Part shown: positions 49,684-58,628 of the stretch, piece by piece | Numbering within the stretch: the stretch's first letter is position 1 | Layout of the letters: every line of letters starts with the position of its first letter | NCBI RefSeq assembly: GCF_000472445.1 | Contig: NZ_AXAJ01000002.1 | Span: forward strand, 434,001 to 498,000 | Source of the DNA: Burkholderia sp. WSM2230 | GTDB lineage: Bacteria > Pseudomonadota > Gammaproteobacteria > Burkholderiales > Burkholderiaceae | Length of the DNA: 64,000 bases | Direction: 5' to 3' | Made by a program: the position numbers and the translations under genes | The notes under the pieces: generated by a model | The model's database searches: none | What the model saw: the letters and a program-made list of their open reading frames with translations, nothing else | Told to the model about the DNA's origin: nothing

Positions 49684-51783
49684 ATGTCCGCAGGCCTGAA
49701 TCCCGCTCAAAGTGAAGCGGTCCGTTATCTCGACGGGCCGTGTCTCGTGCTCGCCGGCGCAGGCAGTGGCAAGACGCGCGTCATCACGCAGAAAATCGCG
49801 CACCTGATCGAAGCGAAGGGCTTCGAGCCGCGCCACATCGCGGCCGTCACCTTCACGAACAAGGCCGCGGCGGAAATGCGCGAGCGCGTGGGCAAGCTGC
49901 TGGAGGGCAAGACGCTCACCACGCCCGGCAAAGAGGGCCGCAAAGTGCCCGTCAATCAGTTGACGGTTTGCACGTTCCACTCGCTCGGCGTGCAGATTCT
50001 GCGGCAGGAAGCGGAGCACGTCGGCCTGAAGCCGCAGTTCTCGATCATGGATTCGGATGACTGCTTCGGCATGATCCAGGAACAGGTCGGCTCGACGGAC
50101 AAGGGTTTCATCCGCAAGATCCAGTCGATCATTTCGCTGTGGAAAAACGGCCTGATCATGCCCGAAGAGGCGATTGCAATTGCCGCGAACGAGGACGAGC
50201 ACCAGGCTGCGATCGTCTATCGCAACTATGTGGCGACGCTGCATGCGTATCAGGCGGTGGATTTCGACGATCTGATCCGCCTGCCCGCCGAGCTTTTCGC
50301 GAAGAATGAGCAGGTGCGCGACCGCTGGCAGAACAAGCTGCGCTATCTGCTCATCGACGAGTATCAGGACACCAACGCGTGCCAGTATGAATTGCTCAAG
50401 CTGCTGGCCGGACAGCGCGCGGCGTTCACGGCGGTAGGCGACGACGACCAGGCCATCTACGGCTGGCGCGGCGCGACGCTCGAAAATCTCGCGCAGCTCG
50501 GCAAGGACTTTCCGAAGCTGCACGTGATCAAGCTGGAGCAGAACTATCGTTCGACGGTGCGCATTCTCACGGCCGCGAATAACGTGATCGCCAACAATCC
50601 GAAGCTCTTCGAAAAGAAGCTGTGGTCCGAGCACGGCATGGGCGATTCGATCACGGTGACCGGGTGCAACGACGAAGAGCACGAAGCCGAATCTGTGGTG
50701 TTCCGCCTGTCCGCGCACAAGTTCGAGCGGCGCGCGAACTTCCGCGATTACGCGATTCTCTATCGCGGCAACTTCCAGGCGCGCATCTTCGAGCAGGTGT
50801 TGCGCCGGGAGCGGATTCCGTATGTGCTGTCGGGCGGGCAGTCGTTCTTCGACAAGGCGGAGATCAAGGACATCTGCGCGTATCTGCGTCTGATCGCGAA
50901 TGCGAACGACGACCCCGCGTTTATCCGCGCGATCACGACGCCGCGCCGTGGGGTCGGCAATACGACGCTCGAGGCGCTCGGCTCGTTCGCGGGGCAGGCG
51001 AAGGTGTCGCTGTTCGAGGCCGTGTATATGGGCGGCATCGAGGCACGCCTGTCGCCGCGCCAGATCGAACCGATGCGCGTGTTCTGCGACTTCATGCAGC
51101 GCCTGACCGAGCGCGCCGAAAAAGATGCGGCGGGCACGCTGCTCGACGAGTTGATGGACGCGATCCATTACGAAGCGTATCTATACGACGCATTCGACGA
51201 ACGCCAGGCGCAGGCGAAGTGGCAAAACGTGCTGGAGTTTATCGAATGGCTGAAGCGCAAGGGCACCAAGGCCGAGCCAGCAGACGCGGCTGGTGGCGCG
51301 AACAGCGAGGCAACGGGTTATGACACGGCGGACGGTCTCGCCGATACCGGCAAGAACCTGCTCGGTCTGATTCAGACAGTCGCGCTGATGTCGATGCTCG
51401 AAGGGCGCGAAGAAGATCCCGACGCGGTCAGGCTCTCGACCGTGCACGCGTCGAAGGGCCTGGAGTATCCGCATGTGTTTCTGGTAGGCGTCGAAGAAGG
51501 CATCATGCCGCATCGTGGCGGCGCGGACGACGAACCGATCGACGACGCGCGCATCGAGGAAGAGCGCCGCTTGATGTATGTGGCGATCACACGTGCGCAG
51601 CGCAGCCTGCATCTGAACTGGTGCAAGAAGCGCAAGCGCGCGCGGGAGACGGTGGTGTGCGAGCCGTCGCGGTTCATCCCCGAAATGCTGCTCGACGATG
51701 CGCCGCCGCCCACGGCGGACGAAGCGCCGATGTCGCCGAAAGACCGGCTCGCGAGTTTAAAGGCGCTGTTGCAGAAGGCGTGA
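49684..51783 (+). CDS. rep: ATP-dependent DNA helicase Rep (UvrD/PcrA family)
   Basis: This 699-aa superfamily 1A 3'-5' helicase shows all motifs: Q-motif LNPAQSEAV, Walker A LAGAGSGKT (Lys30), Ia FTNKAAAEMRERV, II LLIDEYQDTN, III GDDDQAIYGWRGA, IV LEQNYRST, V VHASKGLEYPHVFLVG and VI RRLMYVAITRAQ. Length and the GDDDQAIYGWRGA wording favour Rep over UvrD. It clears proteins ahead of forks in relatives. It is divergent from the Gfo/Idh gene. Confidence 0.9.
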   Translation: MSAGLNPAQSEAVRYLDGPCLVLAGAGSGKTRVITQKIAHLIEAKGFEPRHIAAVTFTNKAAAEMRERVGKLLEGKTLTTPGKEGRKVPVNQLTVCTFHSLGVQILRQEAEHVGLKPQFSIMDSDDCFGMIQEQVGSTDKGFIRKIQSIISLWKNGLIMPEEAIAIAANEDEHQAAIVYRNYVATLHAYQAVDFDDLIRLPAELFAKNEQVRDRWQNKLRYLLIDEYQDTNACQYELLKLLAGQRAAFTAVGDDDQAIYGWRGATLENLAQLGKDFPKLHVIKLEQNYRSTVRILTAANNVIANNPKLFEKKLWSEHGMGDSITVTGCNDEEHEAESVVFRLSAHKFERRANFRDYAILYRGNFQARIFEQVLRRERIPYVLSGGQSFFDKAEIKDICAYLRLIANANDDPAFIRAITTPRRGVGNTTLEALGSFAGQAKVSLFEAVYMGGIEARLSPRQIEPMRVFCDFMQRLTERAEKDAAGTLLDELMDAIHYEAYLYDAFDERQAQAKWQNVLEFIEWLKRKGTKAEPADAAGGANSEATGYDTADGLADTGKNLLGLIQTVALMSMLEGREEDPDAVRLSTVHASKGLEYPHVFLVGVEEGIMPHRGGADDEPIDDARIEEERRLMYVAITRAQRSLHLNWCKKRKRARETVVCEPSRFIPEMLLDDAPPPTADEAPMSPKDRLASLKALLQKA

Positions 51784-51853
51784 GGGGGCGGGGCGTTCAC
51801 CCGAGGCAGTTGTCTGATAGCCGCGACGAAGCCGCTCAAACTCGTTGCGCATG

Positions 51854-51890
51854 AAAAAATCCCTGCCCGCATGGCTGCGGTGCAGGGATT
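51854..51890 (-). terminator. Terminator of the cytochrome gene
   Basis: On the minus strand AATCCCTGC (top 51882-51890) pairs with GCAGGGATT (top 51858-51866), followed by TTTTTT in all. It may also serve rep in part, but the T-run is only on the leftward side. Confidence 0.85.
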
Positions 51891-51946
51891 CGTGTGGATT
51901 GCAAGCGCCGGGAATGGAAGGTCTTTGCGCGCGATGAACGCGCGCG

Positions 51947-52855
51947 TTACTTCGCCGCGCTGACCATGTAATCGACGGCGGCCTTCACGTCCGCGTCGGA
52001 CGCATTCGAGCCGCCTTTGGGCGGCATCGCGCCCTTACCGTGCAGCGCATAGTTGTAGACGGTGTCCATCGGCTCTTTCAGGCGCGGCGCCCAGGCTTCC
52101 TTGTCGCCGAATTTTGGTGCGTTGAGCACGCCGGCTGCGTGACATGCCTGGCAGACCTGCTGATACAACGCCTTGCCCGCTTGCGATGCATCGGCGCTTT
52201 GCGTCGCGCCCGACGCGGGAGCGGCGGCGGCTTGCGGAACGCTTGCCATGGCGGCCATTGCCGCGGCCGCCTGGGCCGCGCCTGCGTCGGAAGCGCCGCC
52301 TGCCGTTGCAGCGGACGCCCCAGCCGCCGCGGATGCCGCCGCGGCGCCTGATGCCGGCTGTGCCGGTTCGGGGAAGCTCGCGCCAGAATTGTTCGCCATG
52401 TATGCAACCGCGCGGGCGATTTCGAAGTCGCTGTAATCGTCGGGGCTCGTGCCGCCGCGCGGGGGCATGGCGCCTTTGCCGGCGAGCGCGGTGTGCAACA
52501 GCGTGTCGAAGCCTTGCGAGATGCGCGGCGCCCAGTCGGCGGTGTTGGTGAATTTCGGCGCGCCAGCGGCGCCCGATGCGTGACAGGCCGAGCAGACCGC
52601 CTTGTAGACTTCCTCGCCGGTCTTGTACACGCGCGGCGCGTTGGCGTCGCGAATCTCGACCTGGGCGATAGGCTTGATGCGGGCGGTGACTTCGGCTTCG
52701 GAGAGACTGTCGGTGCCGGCGCCGGTGCGTGTCGAATTGTCGACGTAGTAAGCCAGCAGCACGATGATGATGATCGGCACAGCAAACCCGGCGATGACCG
52801 CGGCGATGAGCTGTCCTGGGGTTTTGATCGGGGCTCCGTGTGGTGCTTCGCTCAT
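51947..52855 (-). CDS. Membrane-anchored dihaem c-type cytochrome (c5-like)
   Basis: This 302-aa electron carrier has one N-terminal membrane helix (LIAAVIAGFAVPIIIIVLLAYY, about residues 16-38) and two similar cytochrome c domains. Each has a haem site (CSACH, CQACH) and a distal-Met motif (GKGAMPPRGG, GKGAMPPKGG). The two are joined by a long alanine-rich linker of about 65 residues, unusually low in complexity. It acts on the periplasmic side, probably handing electrons to a terminal oxidase. ATG 52855 has ggagacgag upstream. Confidence 0.9.
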   Translation of the reverse strand: MSEAPHGAPIKTPGQLIAAVIAGFAVPIIIIVLLAYYVDNSTRTGAGTDSLSEAEVTARIKPIAQVEIRDANAPRVYKTGEEVYKAVCSACHASGAAGAPKFTNTADWAPRISQGFDTLLHTALAGKGAMPPRGGTSPDDYSDFEIARAVAYMANNSGASFPEPAQPASGAAAASAAAGASAATAGGASDAGAAQAAAAMAAMASVPQAAAAPASGATQSADASQAGKALYQQVCQACHAAGVLNAPKFGDKEAWAPRLKEPMDTVYNYALHGKGAMPPKGGSNASDADVKAAVDYMVSAAK

Positions 52856-53172
52856 GCTTGTCTCGTCTCCGTGGGTATGTGAGCGGTACAGCGCGACGGC
52901 AACTTCTTGTTCTTGATCAGCCACGGACGATTATAGACGCAAGCTTTCGACGGCGGCGAGAGGCGCGGCCAGGTGTTCAGCAGGCGTTTACCCGCATCGT
53001 GCGAAGTGATGGGGGTGAGTTGGGAGAGCGTGTTGAAGCGCCGGCAATAGGCGGCAATGTGCGGGAAAAAGGCCCCGGAGGCCGTGCGGTGGACGGTATG
53101 GCCGAAACCGGGTATCCTTTCGGTCTCGCTTTGGCGCCGCATCCGCTCGGATCGCCGCGCTGTCAAGTCGAA

Positions 53173-53248
53173 GCGCCCGTAGCTCAATGGATAGAGTACT
53201 GCCCTCCGAAGGCAGGGGTTGCTGGTTCGATCCCAGCCGGGCGCGCCA
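53173..53248 (+). tRNA. tRNA-Arg (anticodon CCG)
   Basis: A 76-nt cloverleaf including encoded CCA. The acceptor GCGCCCG (53173-53179) pairs with CGGGCGC (53238-53244). The D arm begins GCTC, the anticodon stem CTGCC/GGCAG holds the loop CTCCGAA with anticodon CCG, and the T arm is GCTGG-TTCGATC-CCAGC. The 3' half serves as attachment site of the island that follows. Confidence 0.97.
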
Positions 53249-53251
53249 ATC
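53204..53251 (+). repeat. attL: 48-bp direct repeat in the tRNA 3' half
   Basis: From the anticodon loop (ctccgaag) to 3 nt past CCA, these 48 bases are identical to 62393-62440. The identity stops sharply on both sides. tRNA 3' halves are the usual attB sites of tyrosine integrases, and the integration left a complete tRNA here. Confidence 0.95.
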
Positions 53252-53297
53252 CTGACAAGGATTTCAGCGGTTTTCCAGTTTCAGCATTTCTCTCCAG

Positions 53298-53315
53298 TAC
53301 AGTCAAAATACAGTT
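53298..53315. promoter_or_regulatory. Possible integrase arm-type site near attL
   Basis: TACAGTcaaaaTACAGTT holds two TACAGT hexamers 11 bp apart, one helical turn. Nearly the same arrangement (TACAGTggaaaTACAGTT) is at 62270-62287 near the other end. Matching sites inside both ends are expected for integrase arm binding. Confidence 0.55.
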
Positions 53316-53322
53316 GGCACAG

Positions 53323-54399
53323 TCAGCGAGCGGCCGTCTGCAGGTCGACGACCTGCGTGTGCGGCTGGACCCAGCGTGCCAGGTGATCGGCCGACAGGTG
53401 CGCGTAGCGTTGCACCATCTCCAGCGTTTCCCACCCTCCCAGCTCCTTCAGAACCTGTAACGGCGTGCCGCGCTGCACATGCCAGCTGGCTCACGTATGG
53501 CGCAGATCGTGCCAGCGGAAATCGCGGATGCCGGCGCGCTTGAGCGCTTTGGTCCATGCCGCCGTCACCGTCTGATAAACCGGCTTGCCGTGGTACACGA
53601 ACACGCTTTCGACGTATTCAGGCATGCGCTTCTTGCTGCGCTGTCGCCGTAGCACCGCGATTGCCGTGTCCGACAGCGGCACCGTGATCGCCTTGCGGGC
53701 TTTTGCCTGGTCCGGATGAATCCAGGCGACGGCCCGCACCAGATCGACCTGCGACCACTGGAGGCCCGTCACGTTGGCACGGCGCAACCCGGTCTCGAGA
53801 CTGAACTGCGCCATGTCGGCCAGATGCGTCGGCAGCTCGGCCAGCAGACGTTCGGCTTCCGCGAGCGTCAGCCAGCGTATCCGGCGCGACACGACCTTGG
53901 CCTTTTTCGTCCTTGGCACCCGGTCGATCCACTCCCACTCGACAGCTGCATTCAGGACCGCCTTAAGCACGCCGACGACGCGGTTCACCGTTCCGGCGCT
54001 GACGTTGCGGCCGAGCTTCCGGGGACCTTTGCGGGTCTGGACAACCCGCGGCTCCATCCGCTTGATGTGCGCAATCGCGTCGATGCGGTTGCGGTCAATA
54101 TCGGTCAGCAGCACGCCCGAGAGGTGCTGGTCGAGCCACCGCAGATGCGTCTTGCTGGTTTCCAGACTGGCGATGCCCTCACGTTCGCTCACGTATCGGA
54201 CCACTGCATCATTCCAGGTTTAGCGCGGCTTGTGACCGAGCCTGGCCTGATTCCACAGATCCACTCTCAGGCGGTCGTAGAACTCCTGCGCCTGCTCCTT
54301 GTTGCTGGTGCCAGTGCTGCCCTGTACGACCGGGCCGCCACCGGGCGGGGAAAGTCGGTAATACCAGTTCGGACTTTTACTTCGTTTATAGAGCGACAT
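53323..54399 (-). pseudogene. Tyrosine recombinase (phage integrase) with two nonsense codons
   Basis: Restored, this is a 358-residue integrase beginning MSLYKRSKSPNWYYRL and ending [14 protein letters not shown]. An in-frame TAA replaces codon 60 (HKPR-stop-TWNDAVVRYV; Tyr or a similar residue expected). A TGA replaces codon 303 in DLRHT-stop-ASWHVQ, where Trp is expected. The catalytic Arg206 (TGLRRANVTGL) and HDLRH lie before the second stop; the Tyr nucleophile (Tyr332 in VQRYAHL) lies after it. No fragment can be active alone. A GTG at 54204 opens the longest remaining piece (237 aa), which lacks the tyrosine. Confidence 0.9.
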
Positions 54400-54598
54400 T
54401 TTTCATCTTCCTGGTGATCGCCCTGCACAACTCGCGGAATCCATTCTCCCGCGAGGTAACGATGCAGCGCAATCGTGGAGAACATCCAGCGCTTGCTACC
54501 TTCCGGCCCGGCAGTTCGCCGGCCTTCGCCTTGAGTCTCACCGTTTCCGGATGCGCGCCGAGCATTGCCGCGGCCTGAACAAGATCGACAGTACTCAT
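54267..54598 (-). pseudogene. Helix-turn-helix (excisionase-like) gene with a frameshift
   Basis: The start MSTVDLVQAAAMLGAHPETV (ATG 54598, Shine-Dalgarno ggagag) is a MerR/AlpA-type helix-turn-helix found next to P2-like integrases. After GELPGRKVA the sense continues in another frame as KRWMFSTIALHRYLAGEWIP and onward to RSRRRSSTTA. One missing base at about 54494-54498 explains it. The restored product is about 110 residues and overlaps the integrase start by 133 nt. In its present form it would give an 89-codon frame with a garbled C-terminus. Confidence 0.75.
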
Positions 54599-54716
54599 CG
54601 GCCGCTCTCCAGACGGACGCGCGATGGGGGCACACGCAGCGCAACTCGTGGACACGTGGATTGCCGGGCGGGCGGTCGCAAGTCATTGATCGGTAAGGAA
54701 ACGCCTGCCATCAGTT

Positions 54717-54755
54717 GCCATGAGTCAGCCGATTCCGGCATGGCTGACTGATGGC
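54717..54755. repeat. Imperfect inverted repeat between the helix-turn-helix gene and terminase
   Basis: GCCATGAGTCAGCC (54717-54730) and GGCTGACTGATGGC (54742-54755) are complementary at 13 of 14 positions with an 11-nt spacer. It marks the junction between the leftward integrase genes and the truncated terminase. It may be an operator, a terminator without T-run or a deletion scar. Confidence 0.6.
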
Positions 54756-54771
54756 CTAAAAAATAGGCAGC

Positions 54772-55730
54772 ATGTCTGACTCGTGGCAAAACAGCGGTAA
54801 GACGTATTTCTCTACGCCGTCGAGCATCACTCACGAGGCCTATACCTTCTGGACTGGCGAGCACTACAACAGGGGGCGCGCAAAGGCCGATCACATTCAT
54901 CTCGATACGTCGCATGCGGCGCTCGCTCGCGGCCGGCTTTGCGAGGATCGGCAGTTTCGCCAGATCGTCACGGTCGAGGATGCCGTCGCCGGCGGGTGTG
55001 ACCTGTTCGATATTGACGAGCTGCGACTTGAATAAAGCGCGCAGGAATACGCGAACCTTTTGATGTGTCAGTTTATCGACGATACGGCGTCGCTCTTTCC
55101 GCTCGTCGAGCTGCAACGCTGCATGGTCGACTCGTCGGAAGAATGGGCCGACGATTTCAAGCCGCTCGCGCCCCGCCCTTTCGGGTTCCGGCCGGTATGG
55201 GTGGGCTATGGCCCGGCGCTTTCCGGCGACTCGGCCGGCCTTGTCGTCGTTGCGCCGCCGGCGGTGGCGGGGGGCAAGTTCCGCGTACTGCACAAGCAGC
55301 AGTTTCGCCGCATGGATTTCGAGGCGCAAGCCGAGGCGATTCGACAGATCACGCAGCAATACAACGTCGAAGATATGTCGATCGATACGACCGGCATCGG
55401 CCAGGGCGTTTATCAGCTCGTCAAACAGTTCTATCCGAGCGCGGTCGCGCTTAACTACTCGCCAGAATCAAAGGCCGGCTCGTGCTGAAAGGCTTGTCGG
55501 TCATCAGCAAGGGCCGGCTCGAATTCGATGCGGGTTGGACAGACCTAGCGCAATCGTTCATGGCCATTCGAAAAACCATAACGGCGAGCGGCCGAAAGGT
55601 GACATACGAGGCGAGCCGCAGTGAAGAAACAGGGCATGCCGATCTAGCTTGGGCGTGTCTGCACGCGCTCGATAACGAGCCGCTAGAGGGTGTGACCGCA
55701 AACAATACCGGCTTTATGGAGTTCTCTTAA
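54772..55730 (+). pseudogene. P2-like terminase large (ATPase/nuclease) subunit, truncated and broken
   Basis: Only the C-terminal half or so of a gpP-type terminase remains; the N-terminal ATPase domain with Walker A is missing. The reading runs KTYFSTPSSITHEAYTFWTG, then a TAA at 55033 (RLE-stop-SAQEYANLLMCQFIDD; Tyr expected), then the nuclease-domain blocks FRPVWVGYGPALSGDSAGLV and SIDTTGIGQGVYQLVKQFYP. At about 55478-55485 one base is missing, and the frame changes into LVLKGLSVISKGRLEFDAGW to the end GFMEFS. The TAA stop at 55728-55730 overlaps the portal ATG. It cannot package DNA. Confidence 0.88.
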
Positions 55731-56734
55731 TGAGCAAGCGCAAGCGCAGTTTTAACACATCGAGCACGACGCCGGCGGCCACGTCGACGCCGGCAAGGGC
55801 CGAGGCCTTTACCTTCGACGATCCAGTGCCGGTGATGGATCGGGCCGAAATTCTTGACTACGTGCAAGCGTGGTCGGCCGGCGATTGGTATGAGCCGCCC
55901 GTGTCATGGTCGGGACTGGCAAAGACGTTTCGCGCCGGCGTGCATCACGGCTCGGCGATCTACTTCAAACGCAATGTGCTTTCGTCGACGTTCATTCCGC
56001 ACAAGTTGCTCACGCGCGAGGAATTCGACAAATGGGCGCTCGATTTCCTTACGTTCGGCAACGGGTACATCGATCGCCGCACGAACCGGCTCGGCGGAAC
56101 ACTCGCCCTCAAACGTGCGCCGTCGAAATACATGCGCCGGCGGATCGACTTGCAACGCTTCGTGCAGCTCAACGGATACCAGCAGATCGAACACGAGTTC
56201 GAGCCGGGTGCCGTGCATCACTTGATGGAGCCTGACATTAATCAGGAGGTGTACGGCTTGCCCGAATATCTCGGCGCGCTGCACTCGGCATGGTTGAACG
56301 AGTCGGCGACGCTCTTTCGTCGCAAGTATTACGGGAATGGTTCGCACGCCGGTTTCATCCTGTACATGACGGATGCGGCGCAGAGTCAAAGCGATGTCGA
56401 CAAAATGCGCGAGGCTTTGAAGAACAGCAACGGGCCGGGGAATTTCCGAAACCTTTTCATGTATGCGCCGAACGGCAAGAAAGACGGCATTCAGCTCATT
56501 CCCGTTTCAGAGGTCACGGCGAAAGACGAGTTTTTCAACATCAAGAATGTCACGCGCGACGACTTGCTCGCGGCGCATCGTATCCCGCCGCAACTCATGG
56601 GGACCGTGCCAAGCAATACCGGCGGGTTCGGTGCGAACGAAATCGCGCCCCTGCAACGCCGCTTTACACAGCTCAATGACTGGCTCGGCGATGAAGTAGT
56701 GCGATTCAATTTGTACGGAATCAAGCGGTTGTGA
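55730..56734 (+). CDS. Phage portal protein, P2 gpQ/PBSX family
   Basis: This 334-aa uninterrupted frame has portal blocks SAGDWYEPPVSWSGLAKTFR, RREFDKW-like TREEFDKWALDFLTFGNGYI, YGLPEYLGALHSAWLNESAT and RIPPQLMGTVPSNTGGFG. P2 portal is about 344 aa; here the last residues (RFNLYGIKRL) differ from the usual ending, so the 3' end probably met the deletion or insertion that brought in the cargo. The 172 nt after it hold nothing I can identify. It is now useless without the capsid genes. Confidence 0.85.
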   Translation: MSKRKRSFNTSSTTPAATSTPARAEAFTFDDPVPVMDRAEILDYVQAWSAGDWYEPPVSWSGLAKTFRAGVHHGSAIYFKRNVLSSTFIPHKLLTREEFDKWALDFLTFGNGYIDRRTNRLGGTLALKRAPSKYMRRRIDLQRFVQLNGYQQIEHEFEPGAVHHLMEPDINQEVYGLPEYLGALHSAWLNESATLFRRKYYGNGSHAGFILYMTDAAQSQSDVDKMREALKNSNGPGNFRNLFMYAPNGKKDGIQLIPVSEVTAKDEFFNIKNVTRDDLLAAHRIPPQLMGTVPSNTGGFGANEIAPLQRRFTQLNDWLGDEVVRFNLYGIKRL

Positions 56735-56906
56735 CCCGTGCCCTGAGCAGCCTACAGCGTTTCAACGGCCGCAACCCCGAATGCCGCGCCGGACGCGTTG
56801 GACGTTCGCATTGAGATCGTTACTGATCTGCTCTTCACTGCCGTCCGGTCTTGCTGCCGATTCACCGGCCGTCTTCCGAACACGCAACGGTTGACCGGGT
56901 GTGCAA

Positions 56907-58091
56907 TCAGTGCCCGTGCAGGAACGGCGACAGTGTCTTAACGACGAAATGGTTGGGCCGCCACCCTGACAATAGTTTATCGACCACGAAACTGTCCGCG
57001 AGCGCCGACAATGTACCCGTTACTGGACCTACGAAGCCGAGCGCAGTTGTCATCGCATATCGAATCGTCTTGGCGGTGATTCCCTGAGTCCAAGGTTCTG
57101 ACGTGATGTCACGAATGTAGGCGTGGACCAAATTGTCGTCTGGATTTACCGCTCCGAGCCAATTTTTGAATCGGTCGCCCTTGTCCAACAAGCGAAAAAA
57201 TTCGGCGATCGAACGCTCACCCGAGTCGATAGCTTCGGCTAAGCTCGGGGCGTTCGGAAGAAGCACATCGACAAACTGTTGGCGAGATTCGGAGTTCAAC
57301 TGAGAGCGCCGCAGCAGCTCGGCGTACCGCACGCGAATGATCGAAGACGCAACACTGGAAGTCACGAAATCGCCTCCGTAGTAGGAGGCCATTGCCAGGT
57401 CTGCCCGCGCTTCCAAAATGTTGCTTAACAAATGGGCGACTGTCACAGCTTCCATCGGCGGCCTCATCGTCGCACGATGTGAGTTTATTGCGGCAAAGTC
57501 AATGTTTGAAAAAGCACAGTAACCCTGCTCAGTCTGCACGAGTTCGAATTGCAAACCCTGGTCCGATTTGTATCCTTCAGCCGATGCACCGATAGCCTGC
57601 CGGATAGCTTCGTGGACAAATTCGGCATCAGACAAATCACGCCTCGCGGCGCCCGGAATCCCTCCCTTCACAAAATGGTTCCCGGAGTACTTCCGAAGTG
57701 GAATACGAACAGAAAACCACTTTGAAAAATCCCTAGCTGCCTTTCGGGGGACTCCTTGGCGCTCGAGCTCATAGGTCAACCGTTCCTCCGGCGAACGAAG
57801 CGTCTTCGTCTGGTCACCTGCGAACGAGAAAGCTACGTAGTCGTGAAACTGCGTGACACCCACTGACGTGCTGTGTGTACCAAGGTTTTCCTCGCAATAG
57901 ACACTTGATAATTCCGGACGTTGCAGCAGCAGTCTGAGGCAATCGATTCCAACCTGCTTGACCAATTGAAACAACGTCCCCCGATCGATCACGAGGTGCA
58001 CCTTCTGATAGTAGAGCAGCGCTTCCGCGACCTGACCAGCGGTCACTGGCGATCCGCCTTCAGCCCTTCGCAAGACAACGTGATCGAACAT
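56907..58091 (-). CDS. Hypothetical protein, 394 aa (cargo operon 1, third gene)
   Basis: I do not recognise the family. The N-terminus has LLYYQKVHLVIDRGTLFQLV and a cysteine-bearing segment (RPELSSVYCEENLGTHS). The middle is charged and mixed alpha/beta (SPEERLTYELERQGVPRKAARDFSKWFS). The C-terminus ends with a glycine- and alanine-rich hydrophobic stretch (MTTALGFVGPVTGTLSALAD) and the motif LLSGWRPNHFVVKTLSPFL, which I recall from other uncharacterised proteins. It might touch the membrane there. It lies 99 nt after the 145-aa gene in the same direction. Codon use is less GC-rich than in the core genes. Confidence 0.8.
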   Translation of the reverse strand: MFDHVVLRRAEGGSPVTAGQVAEALLYYQKVHLVIDRGTLFQLVKQVGIDCLRLLLQRPELSSVYCEENLGTHSTSVGVTQFHDYVAFSFAGDQTKTLRSPEERLTYELERQGVPRKAARDFSKWFSVRIPLRKYSGNHFVKGGIPGAARRDLSDAEFVHEAIRQAIGASAEGYKSDQGLQFELVQTEQGYCAFSNIDFAAINSHRATMRPPMEAVTVAHLLSNILEARADLAMASYYGGDFVTSSVASSIIRVRYAELLRRSQLNSESRQQFVDVLLPNAPSLAEAIDSGERSIAEFFRLLDKGDRFKNWLGAVNPDDNLVHAYIRDITSEPWTQGITAKTIRYAMTTALGFVGPVTGTLSALADSFVVDKLLSGWRPNHFVVKTLSPFLHGH

Positions 58092-58190
58092 AGATTGTCC
58101 CGTTCATGATGAATGTCCGCTGCCTCAGATGTAACGCAGTCGTTGGTGTTCCCGCGACTACCACAGTAGGTGAGTTCCGCGATCTGCGGC

Positions 58191-58628
58191 TTACGTTGCT
58201 TCGGTCGGACTCGGAGGCGTCATGCGGATATATTTTTGAATTATCTCACCGACAAGTGGATCTTGGAGCAGCAAACCAAGCGCACGTTCTAACCCTTCTT
58301 TGTCTTGGCAATGCCATTTACTGGACGACTCCGTATCGATAGTGCAAGGATAGCCTGAGCGATCCATGTGCCATTTTGCAATTTCGGTAGGCTGTATTCC
58401 CTCTATCGTCGAAAACACAGCCAAGGCCCAATACGTCACGCGCTGAAAAGTCGCGGTAAATTGCAAACCTTGATTAAATTCCGCGCGCTTTAATCGAACC
58501 TTGCCGTCGGTCGCTTGGGATAATTGCCGATTCAGTTCTTCGAATATCGCGTCAATCTCTGCGCGATTCTGCTCGGCTGTTTTCGCGGCATCCAGTCCTA
58601 CATGGAGAGATTTTATAAAATCAACCAT
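58191..58628 (-). CDS. Hypothetical protein, 145 aa (cargo operon 1, second gene)
   Basis: This is an unrecognised small protein. The first 40 residues look helical (GLDAAKTAEQNRAEIDAIFEELNRQLSQ), perhaps coiled-coil. The middle is beta-like (VRLKRAEFNQGLQFTATFQRVTYWA), and the end is again helical (LERALGLLLQDPLVGEIIQKYI). Its ATG overlaps the stop of the nuclease-like gene by 8 nt (58621-58628), so the two are translated together. This suggests that it forms a pair with that enzyme, for example as partner, inhibitor or sensor. Confidence 0.8.
   Translation of the reverse strand: MVDFIKSLHVGLDAAKTAEQNRAEIDAIFEELNRQLSQATDGKVRLKRAEFNQGLQFTATFQRVTYWALAVFSTIEGIQPTEIAKWHMDRSGYPCTIDTESSSKWHCQDKEGLERALGLLLQDPLVGEIIQKYIRMTPPSPTEAT

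Noticed and set aside
52840..53460. A 206-codon rightward frame across the tRNA
   Set aside because: It reads through the tRNA gene and the cytochrome leader and has no recognisable product.
53220..54399. Stop-codon readthrough or recoding of the integrase as a regulated switch
   Set aside because: Two different stops (TAA, TGA) plus frameshifts in neighbouring phage genes point to decay; no recoding signal is visible.
54386..54655. An intact 89-aa DNA-binding protein
   Set aside because: The second half has no family likeness, whereas the missing part is found in another frame; a frameshifted gene is the better reading.
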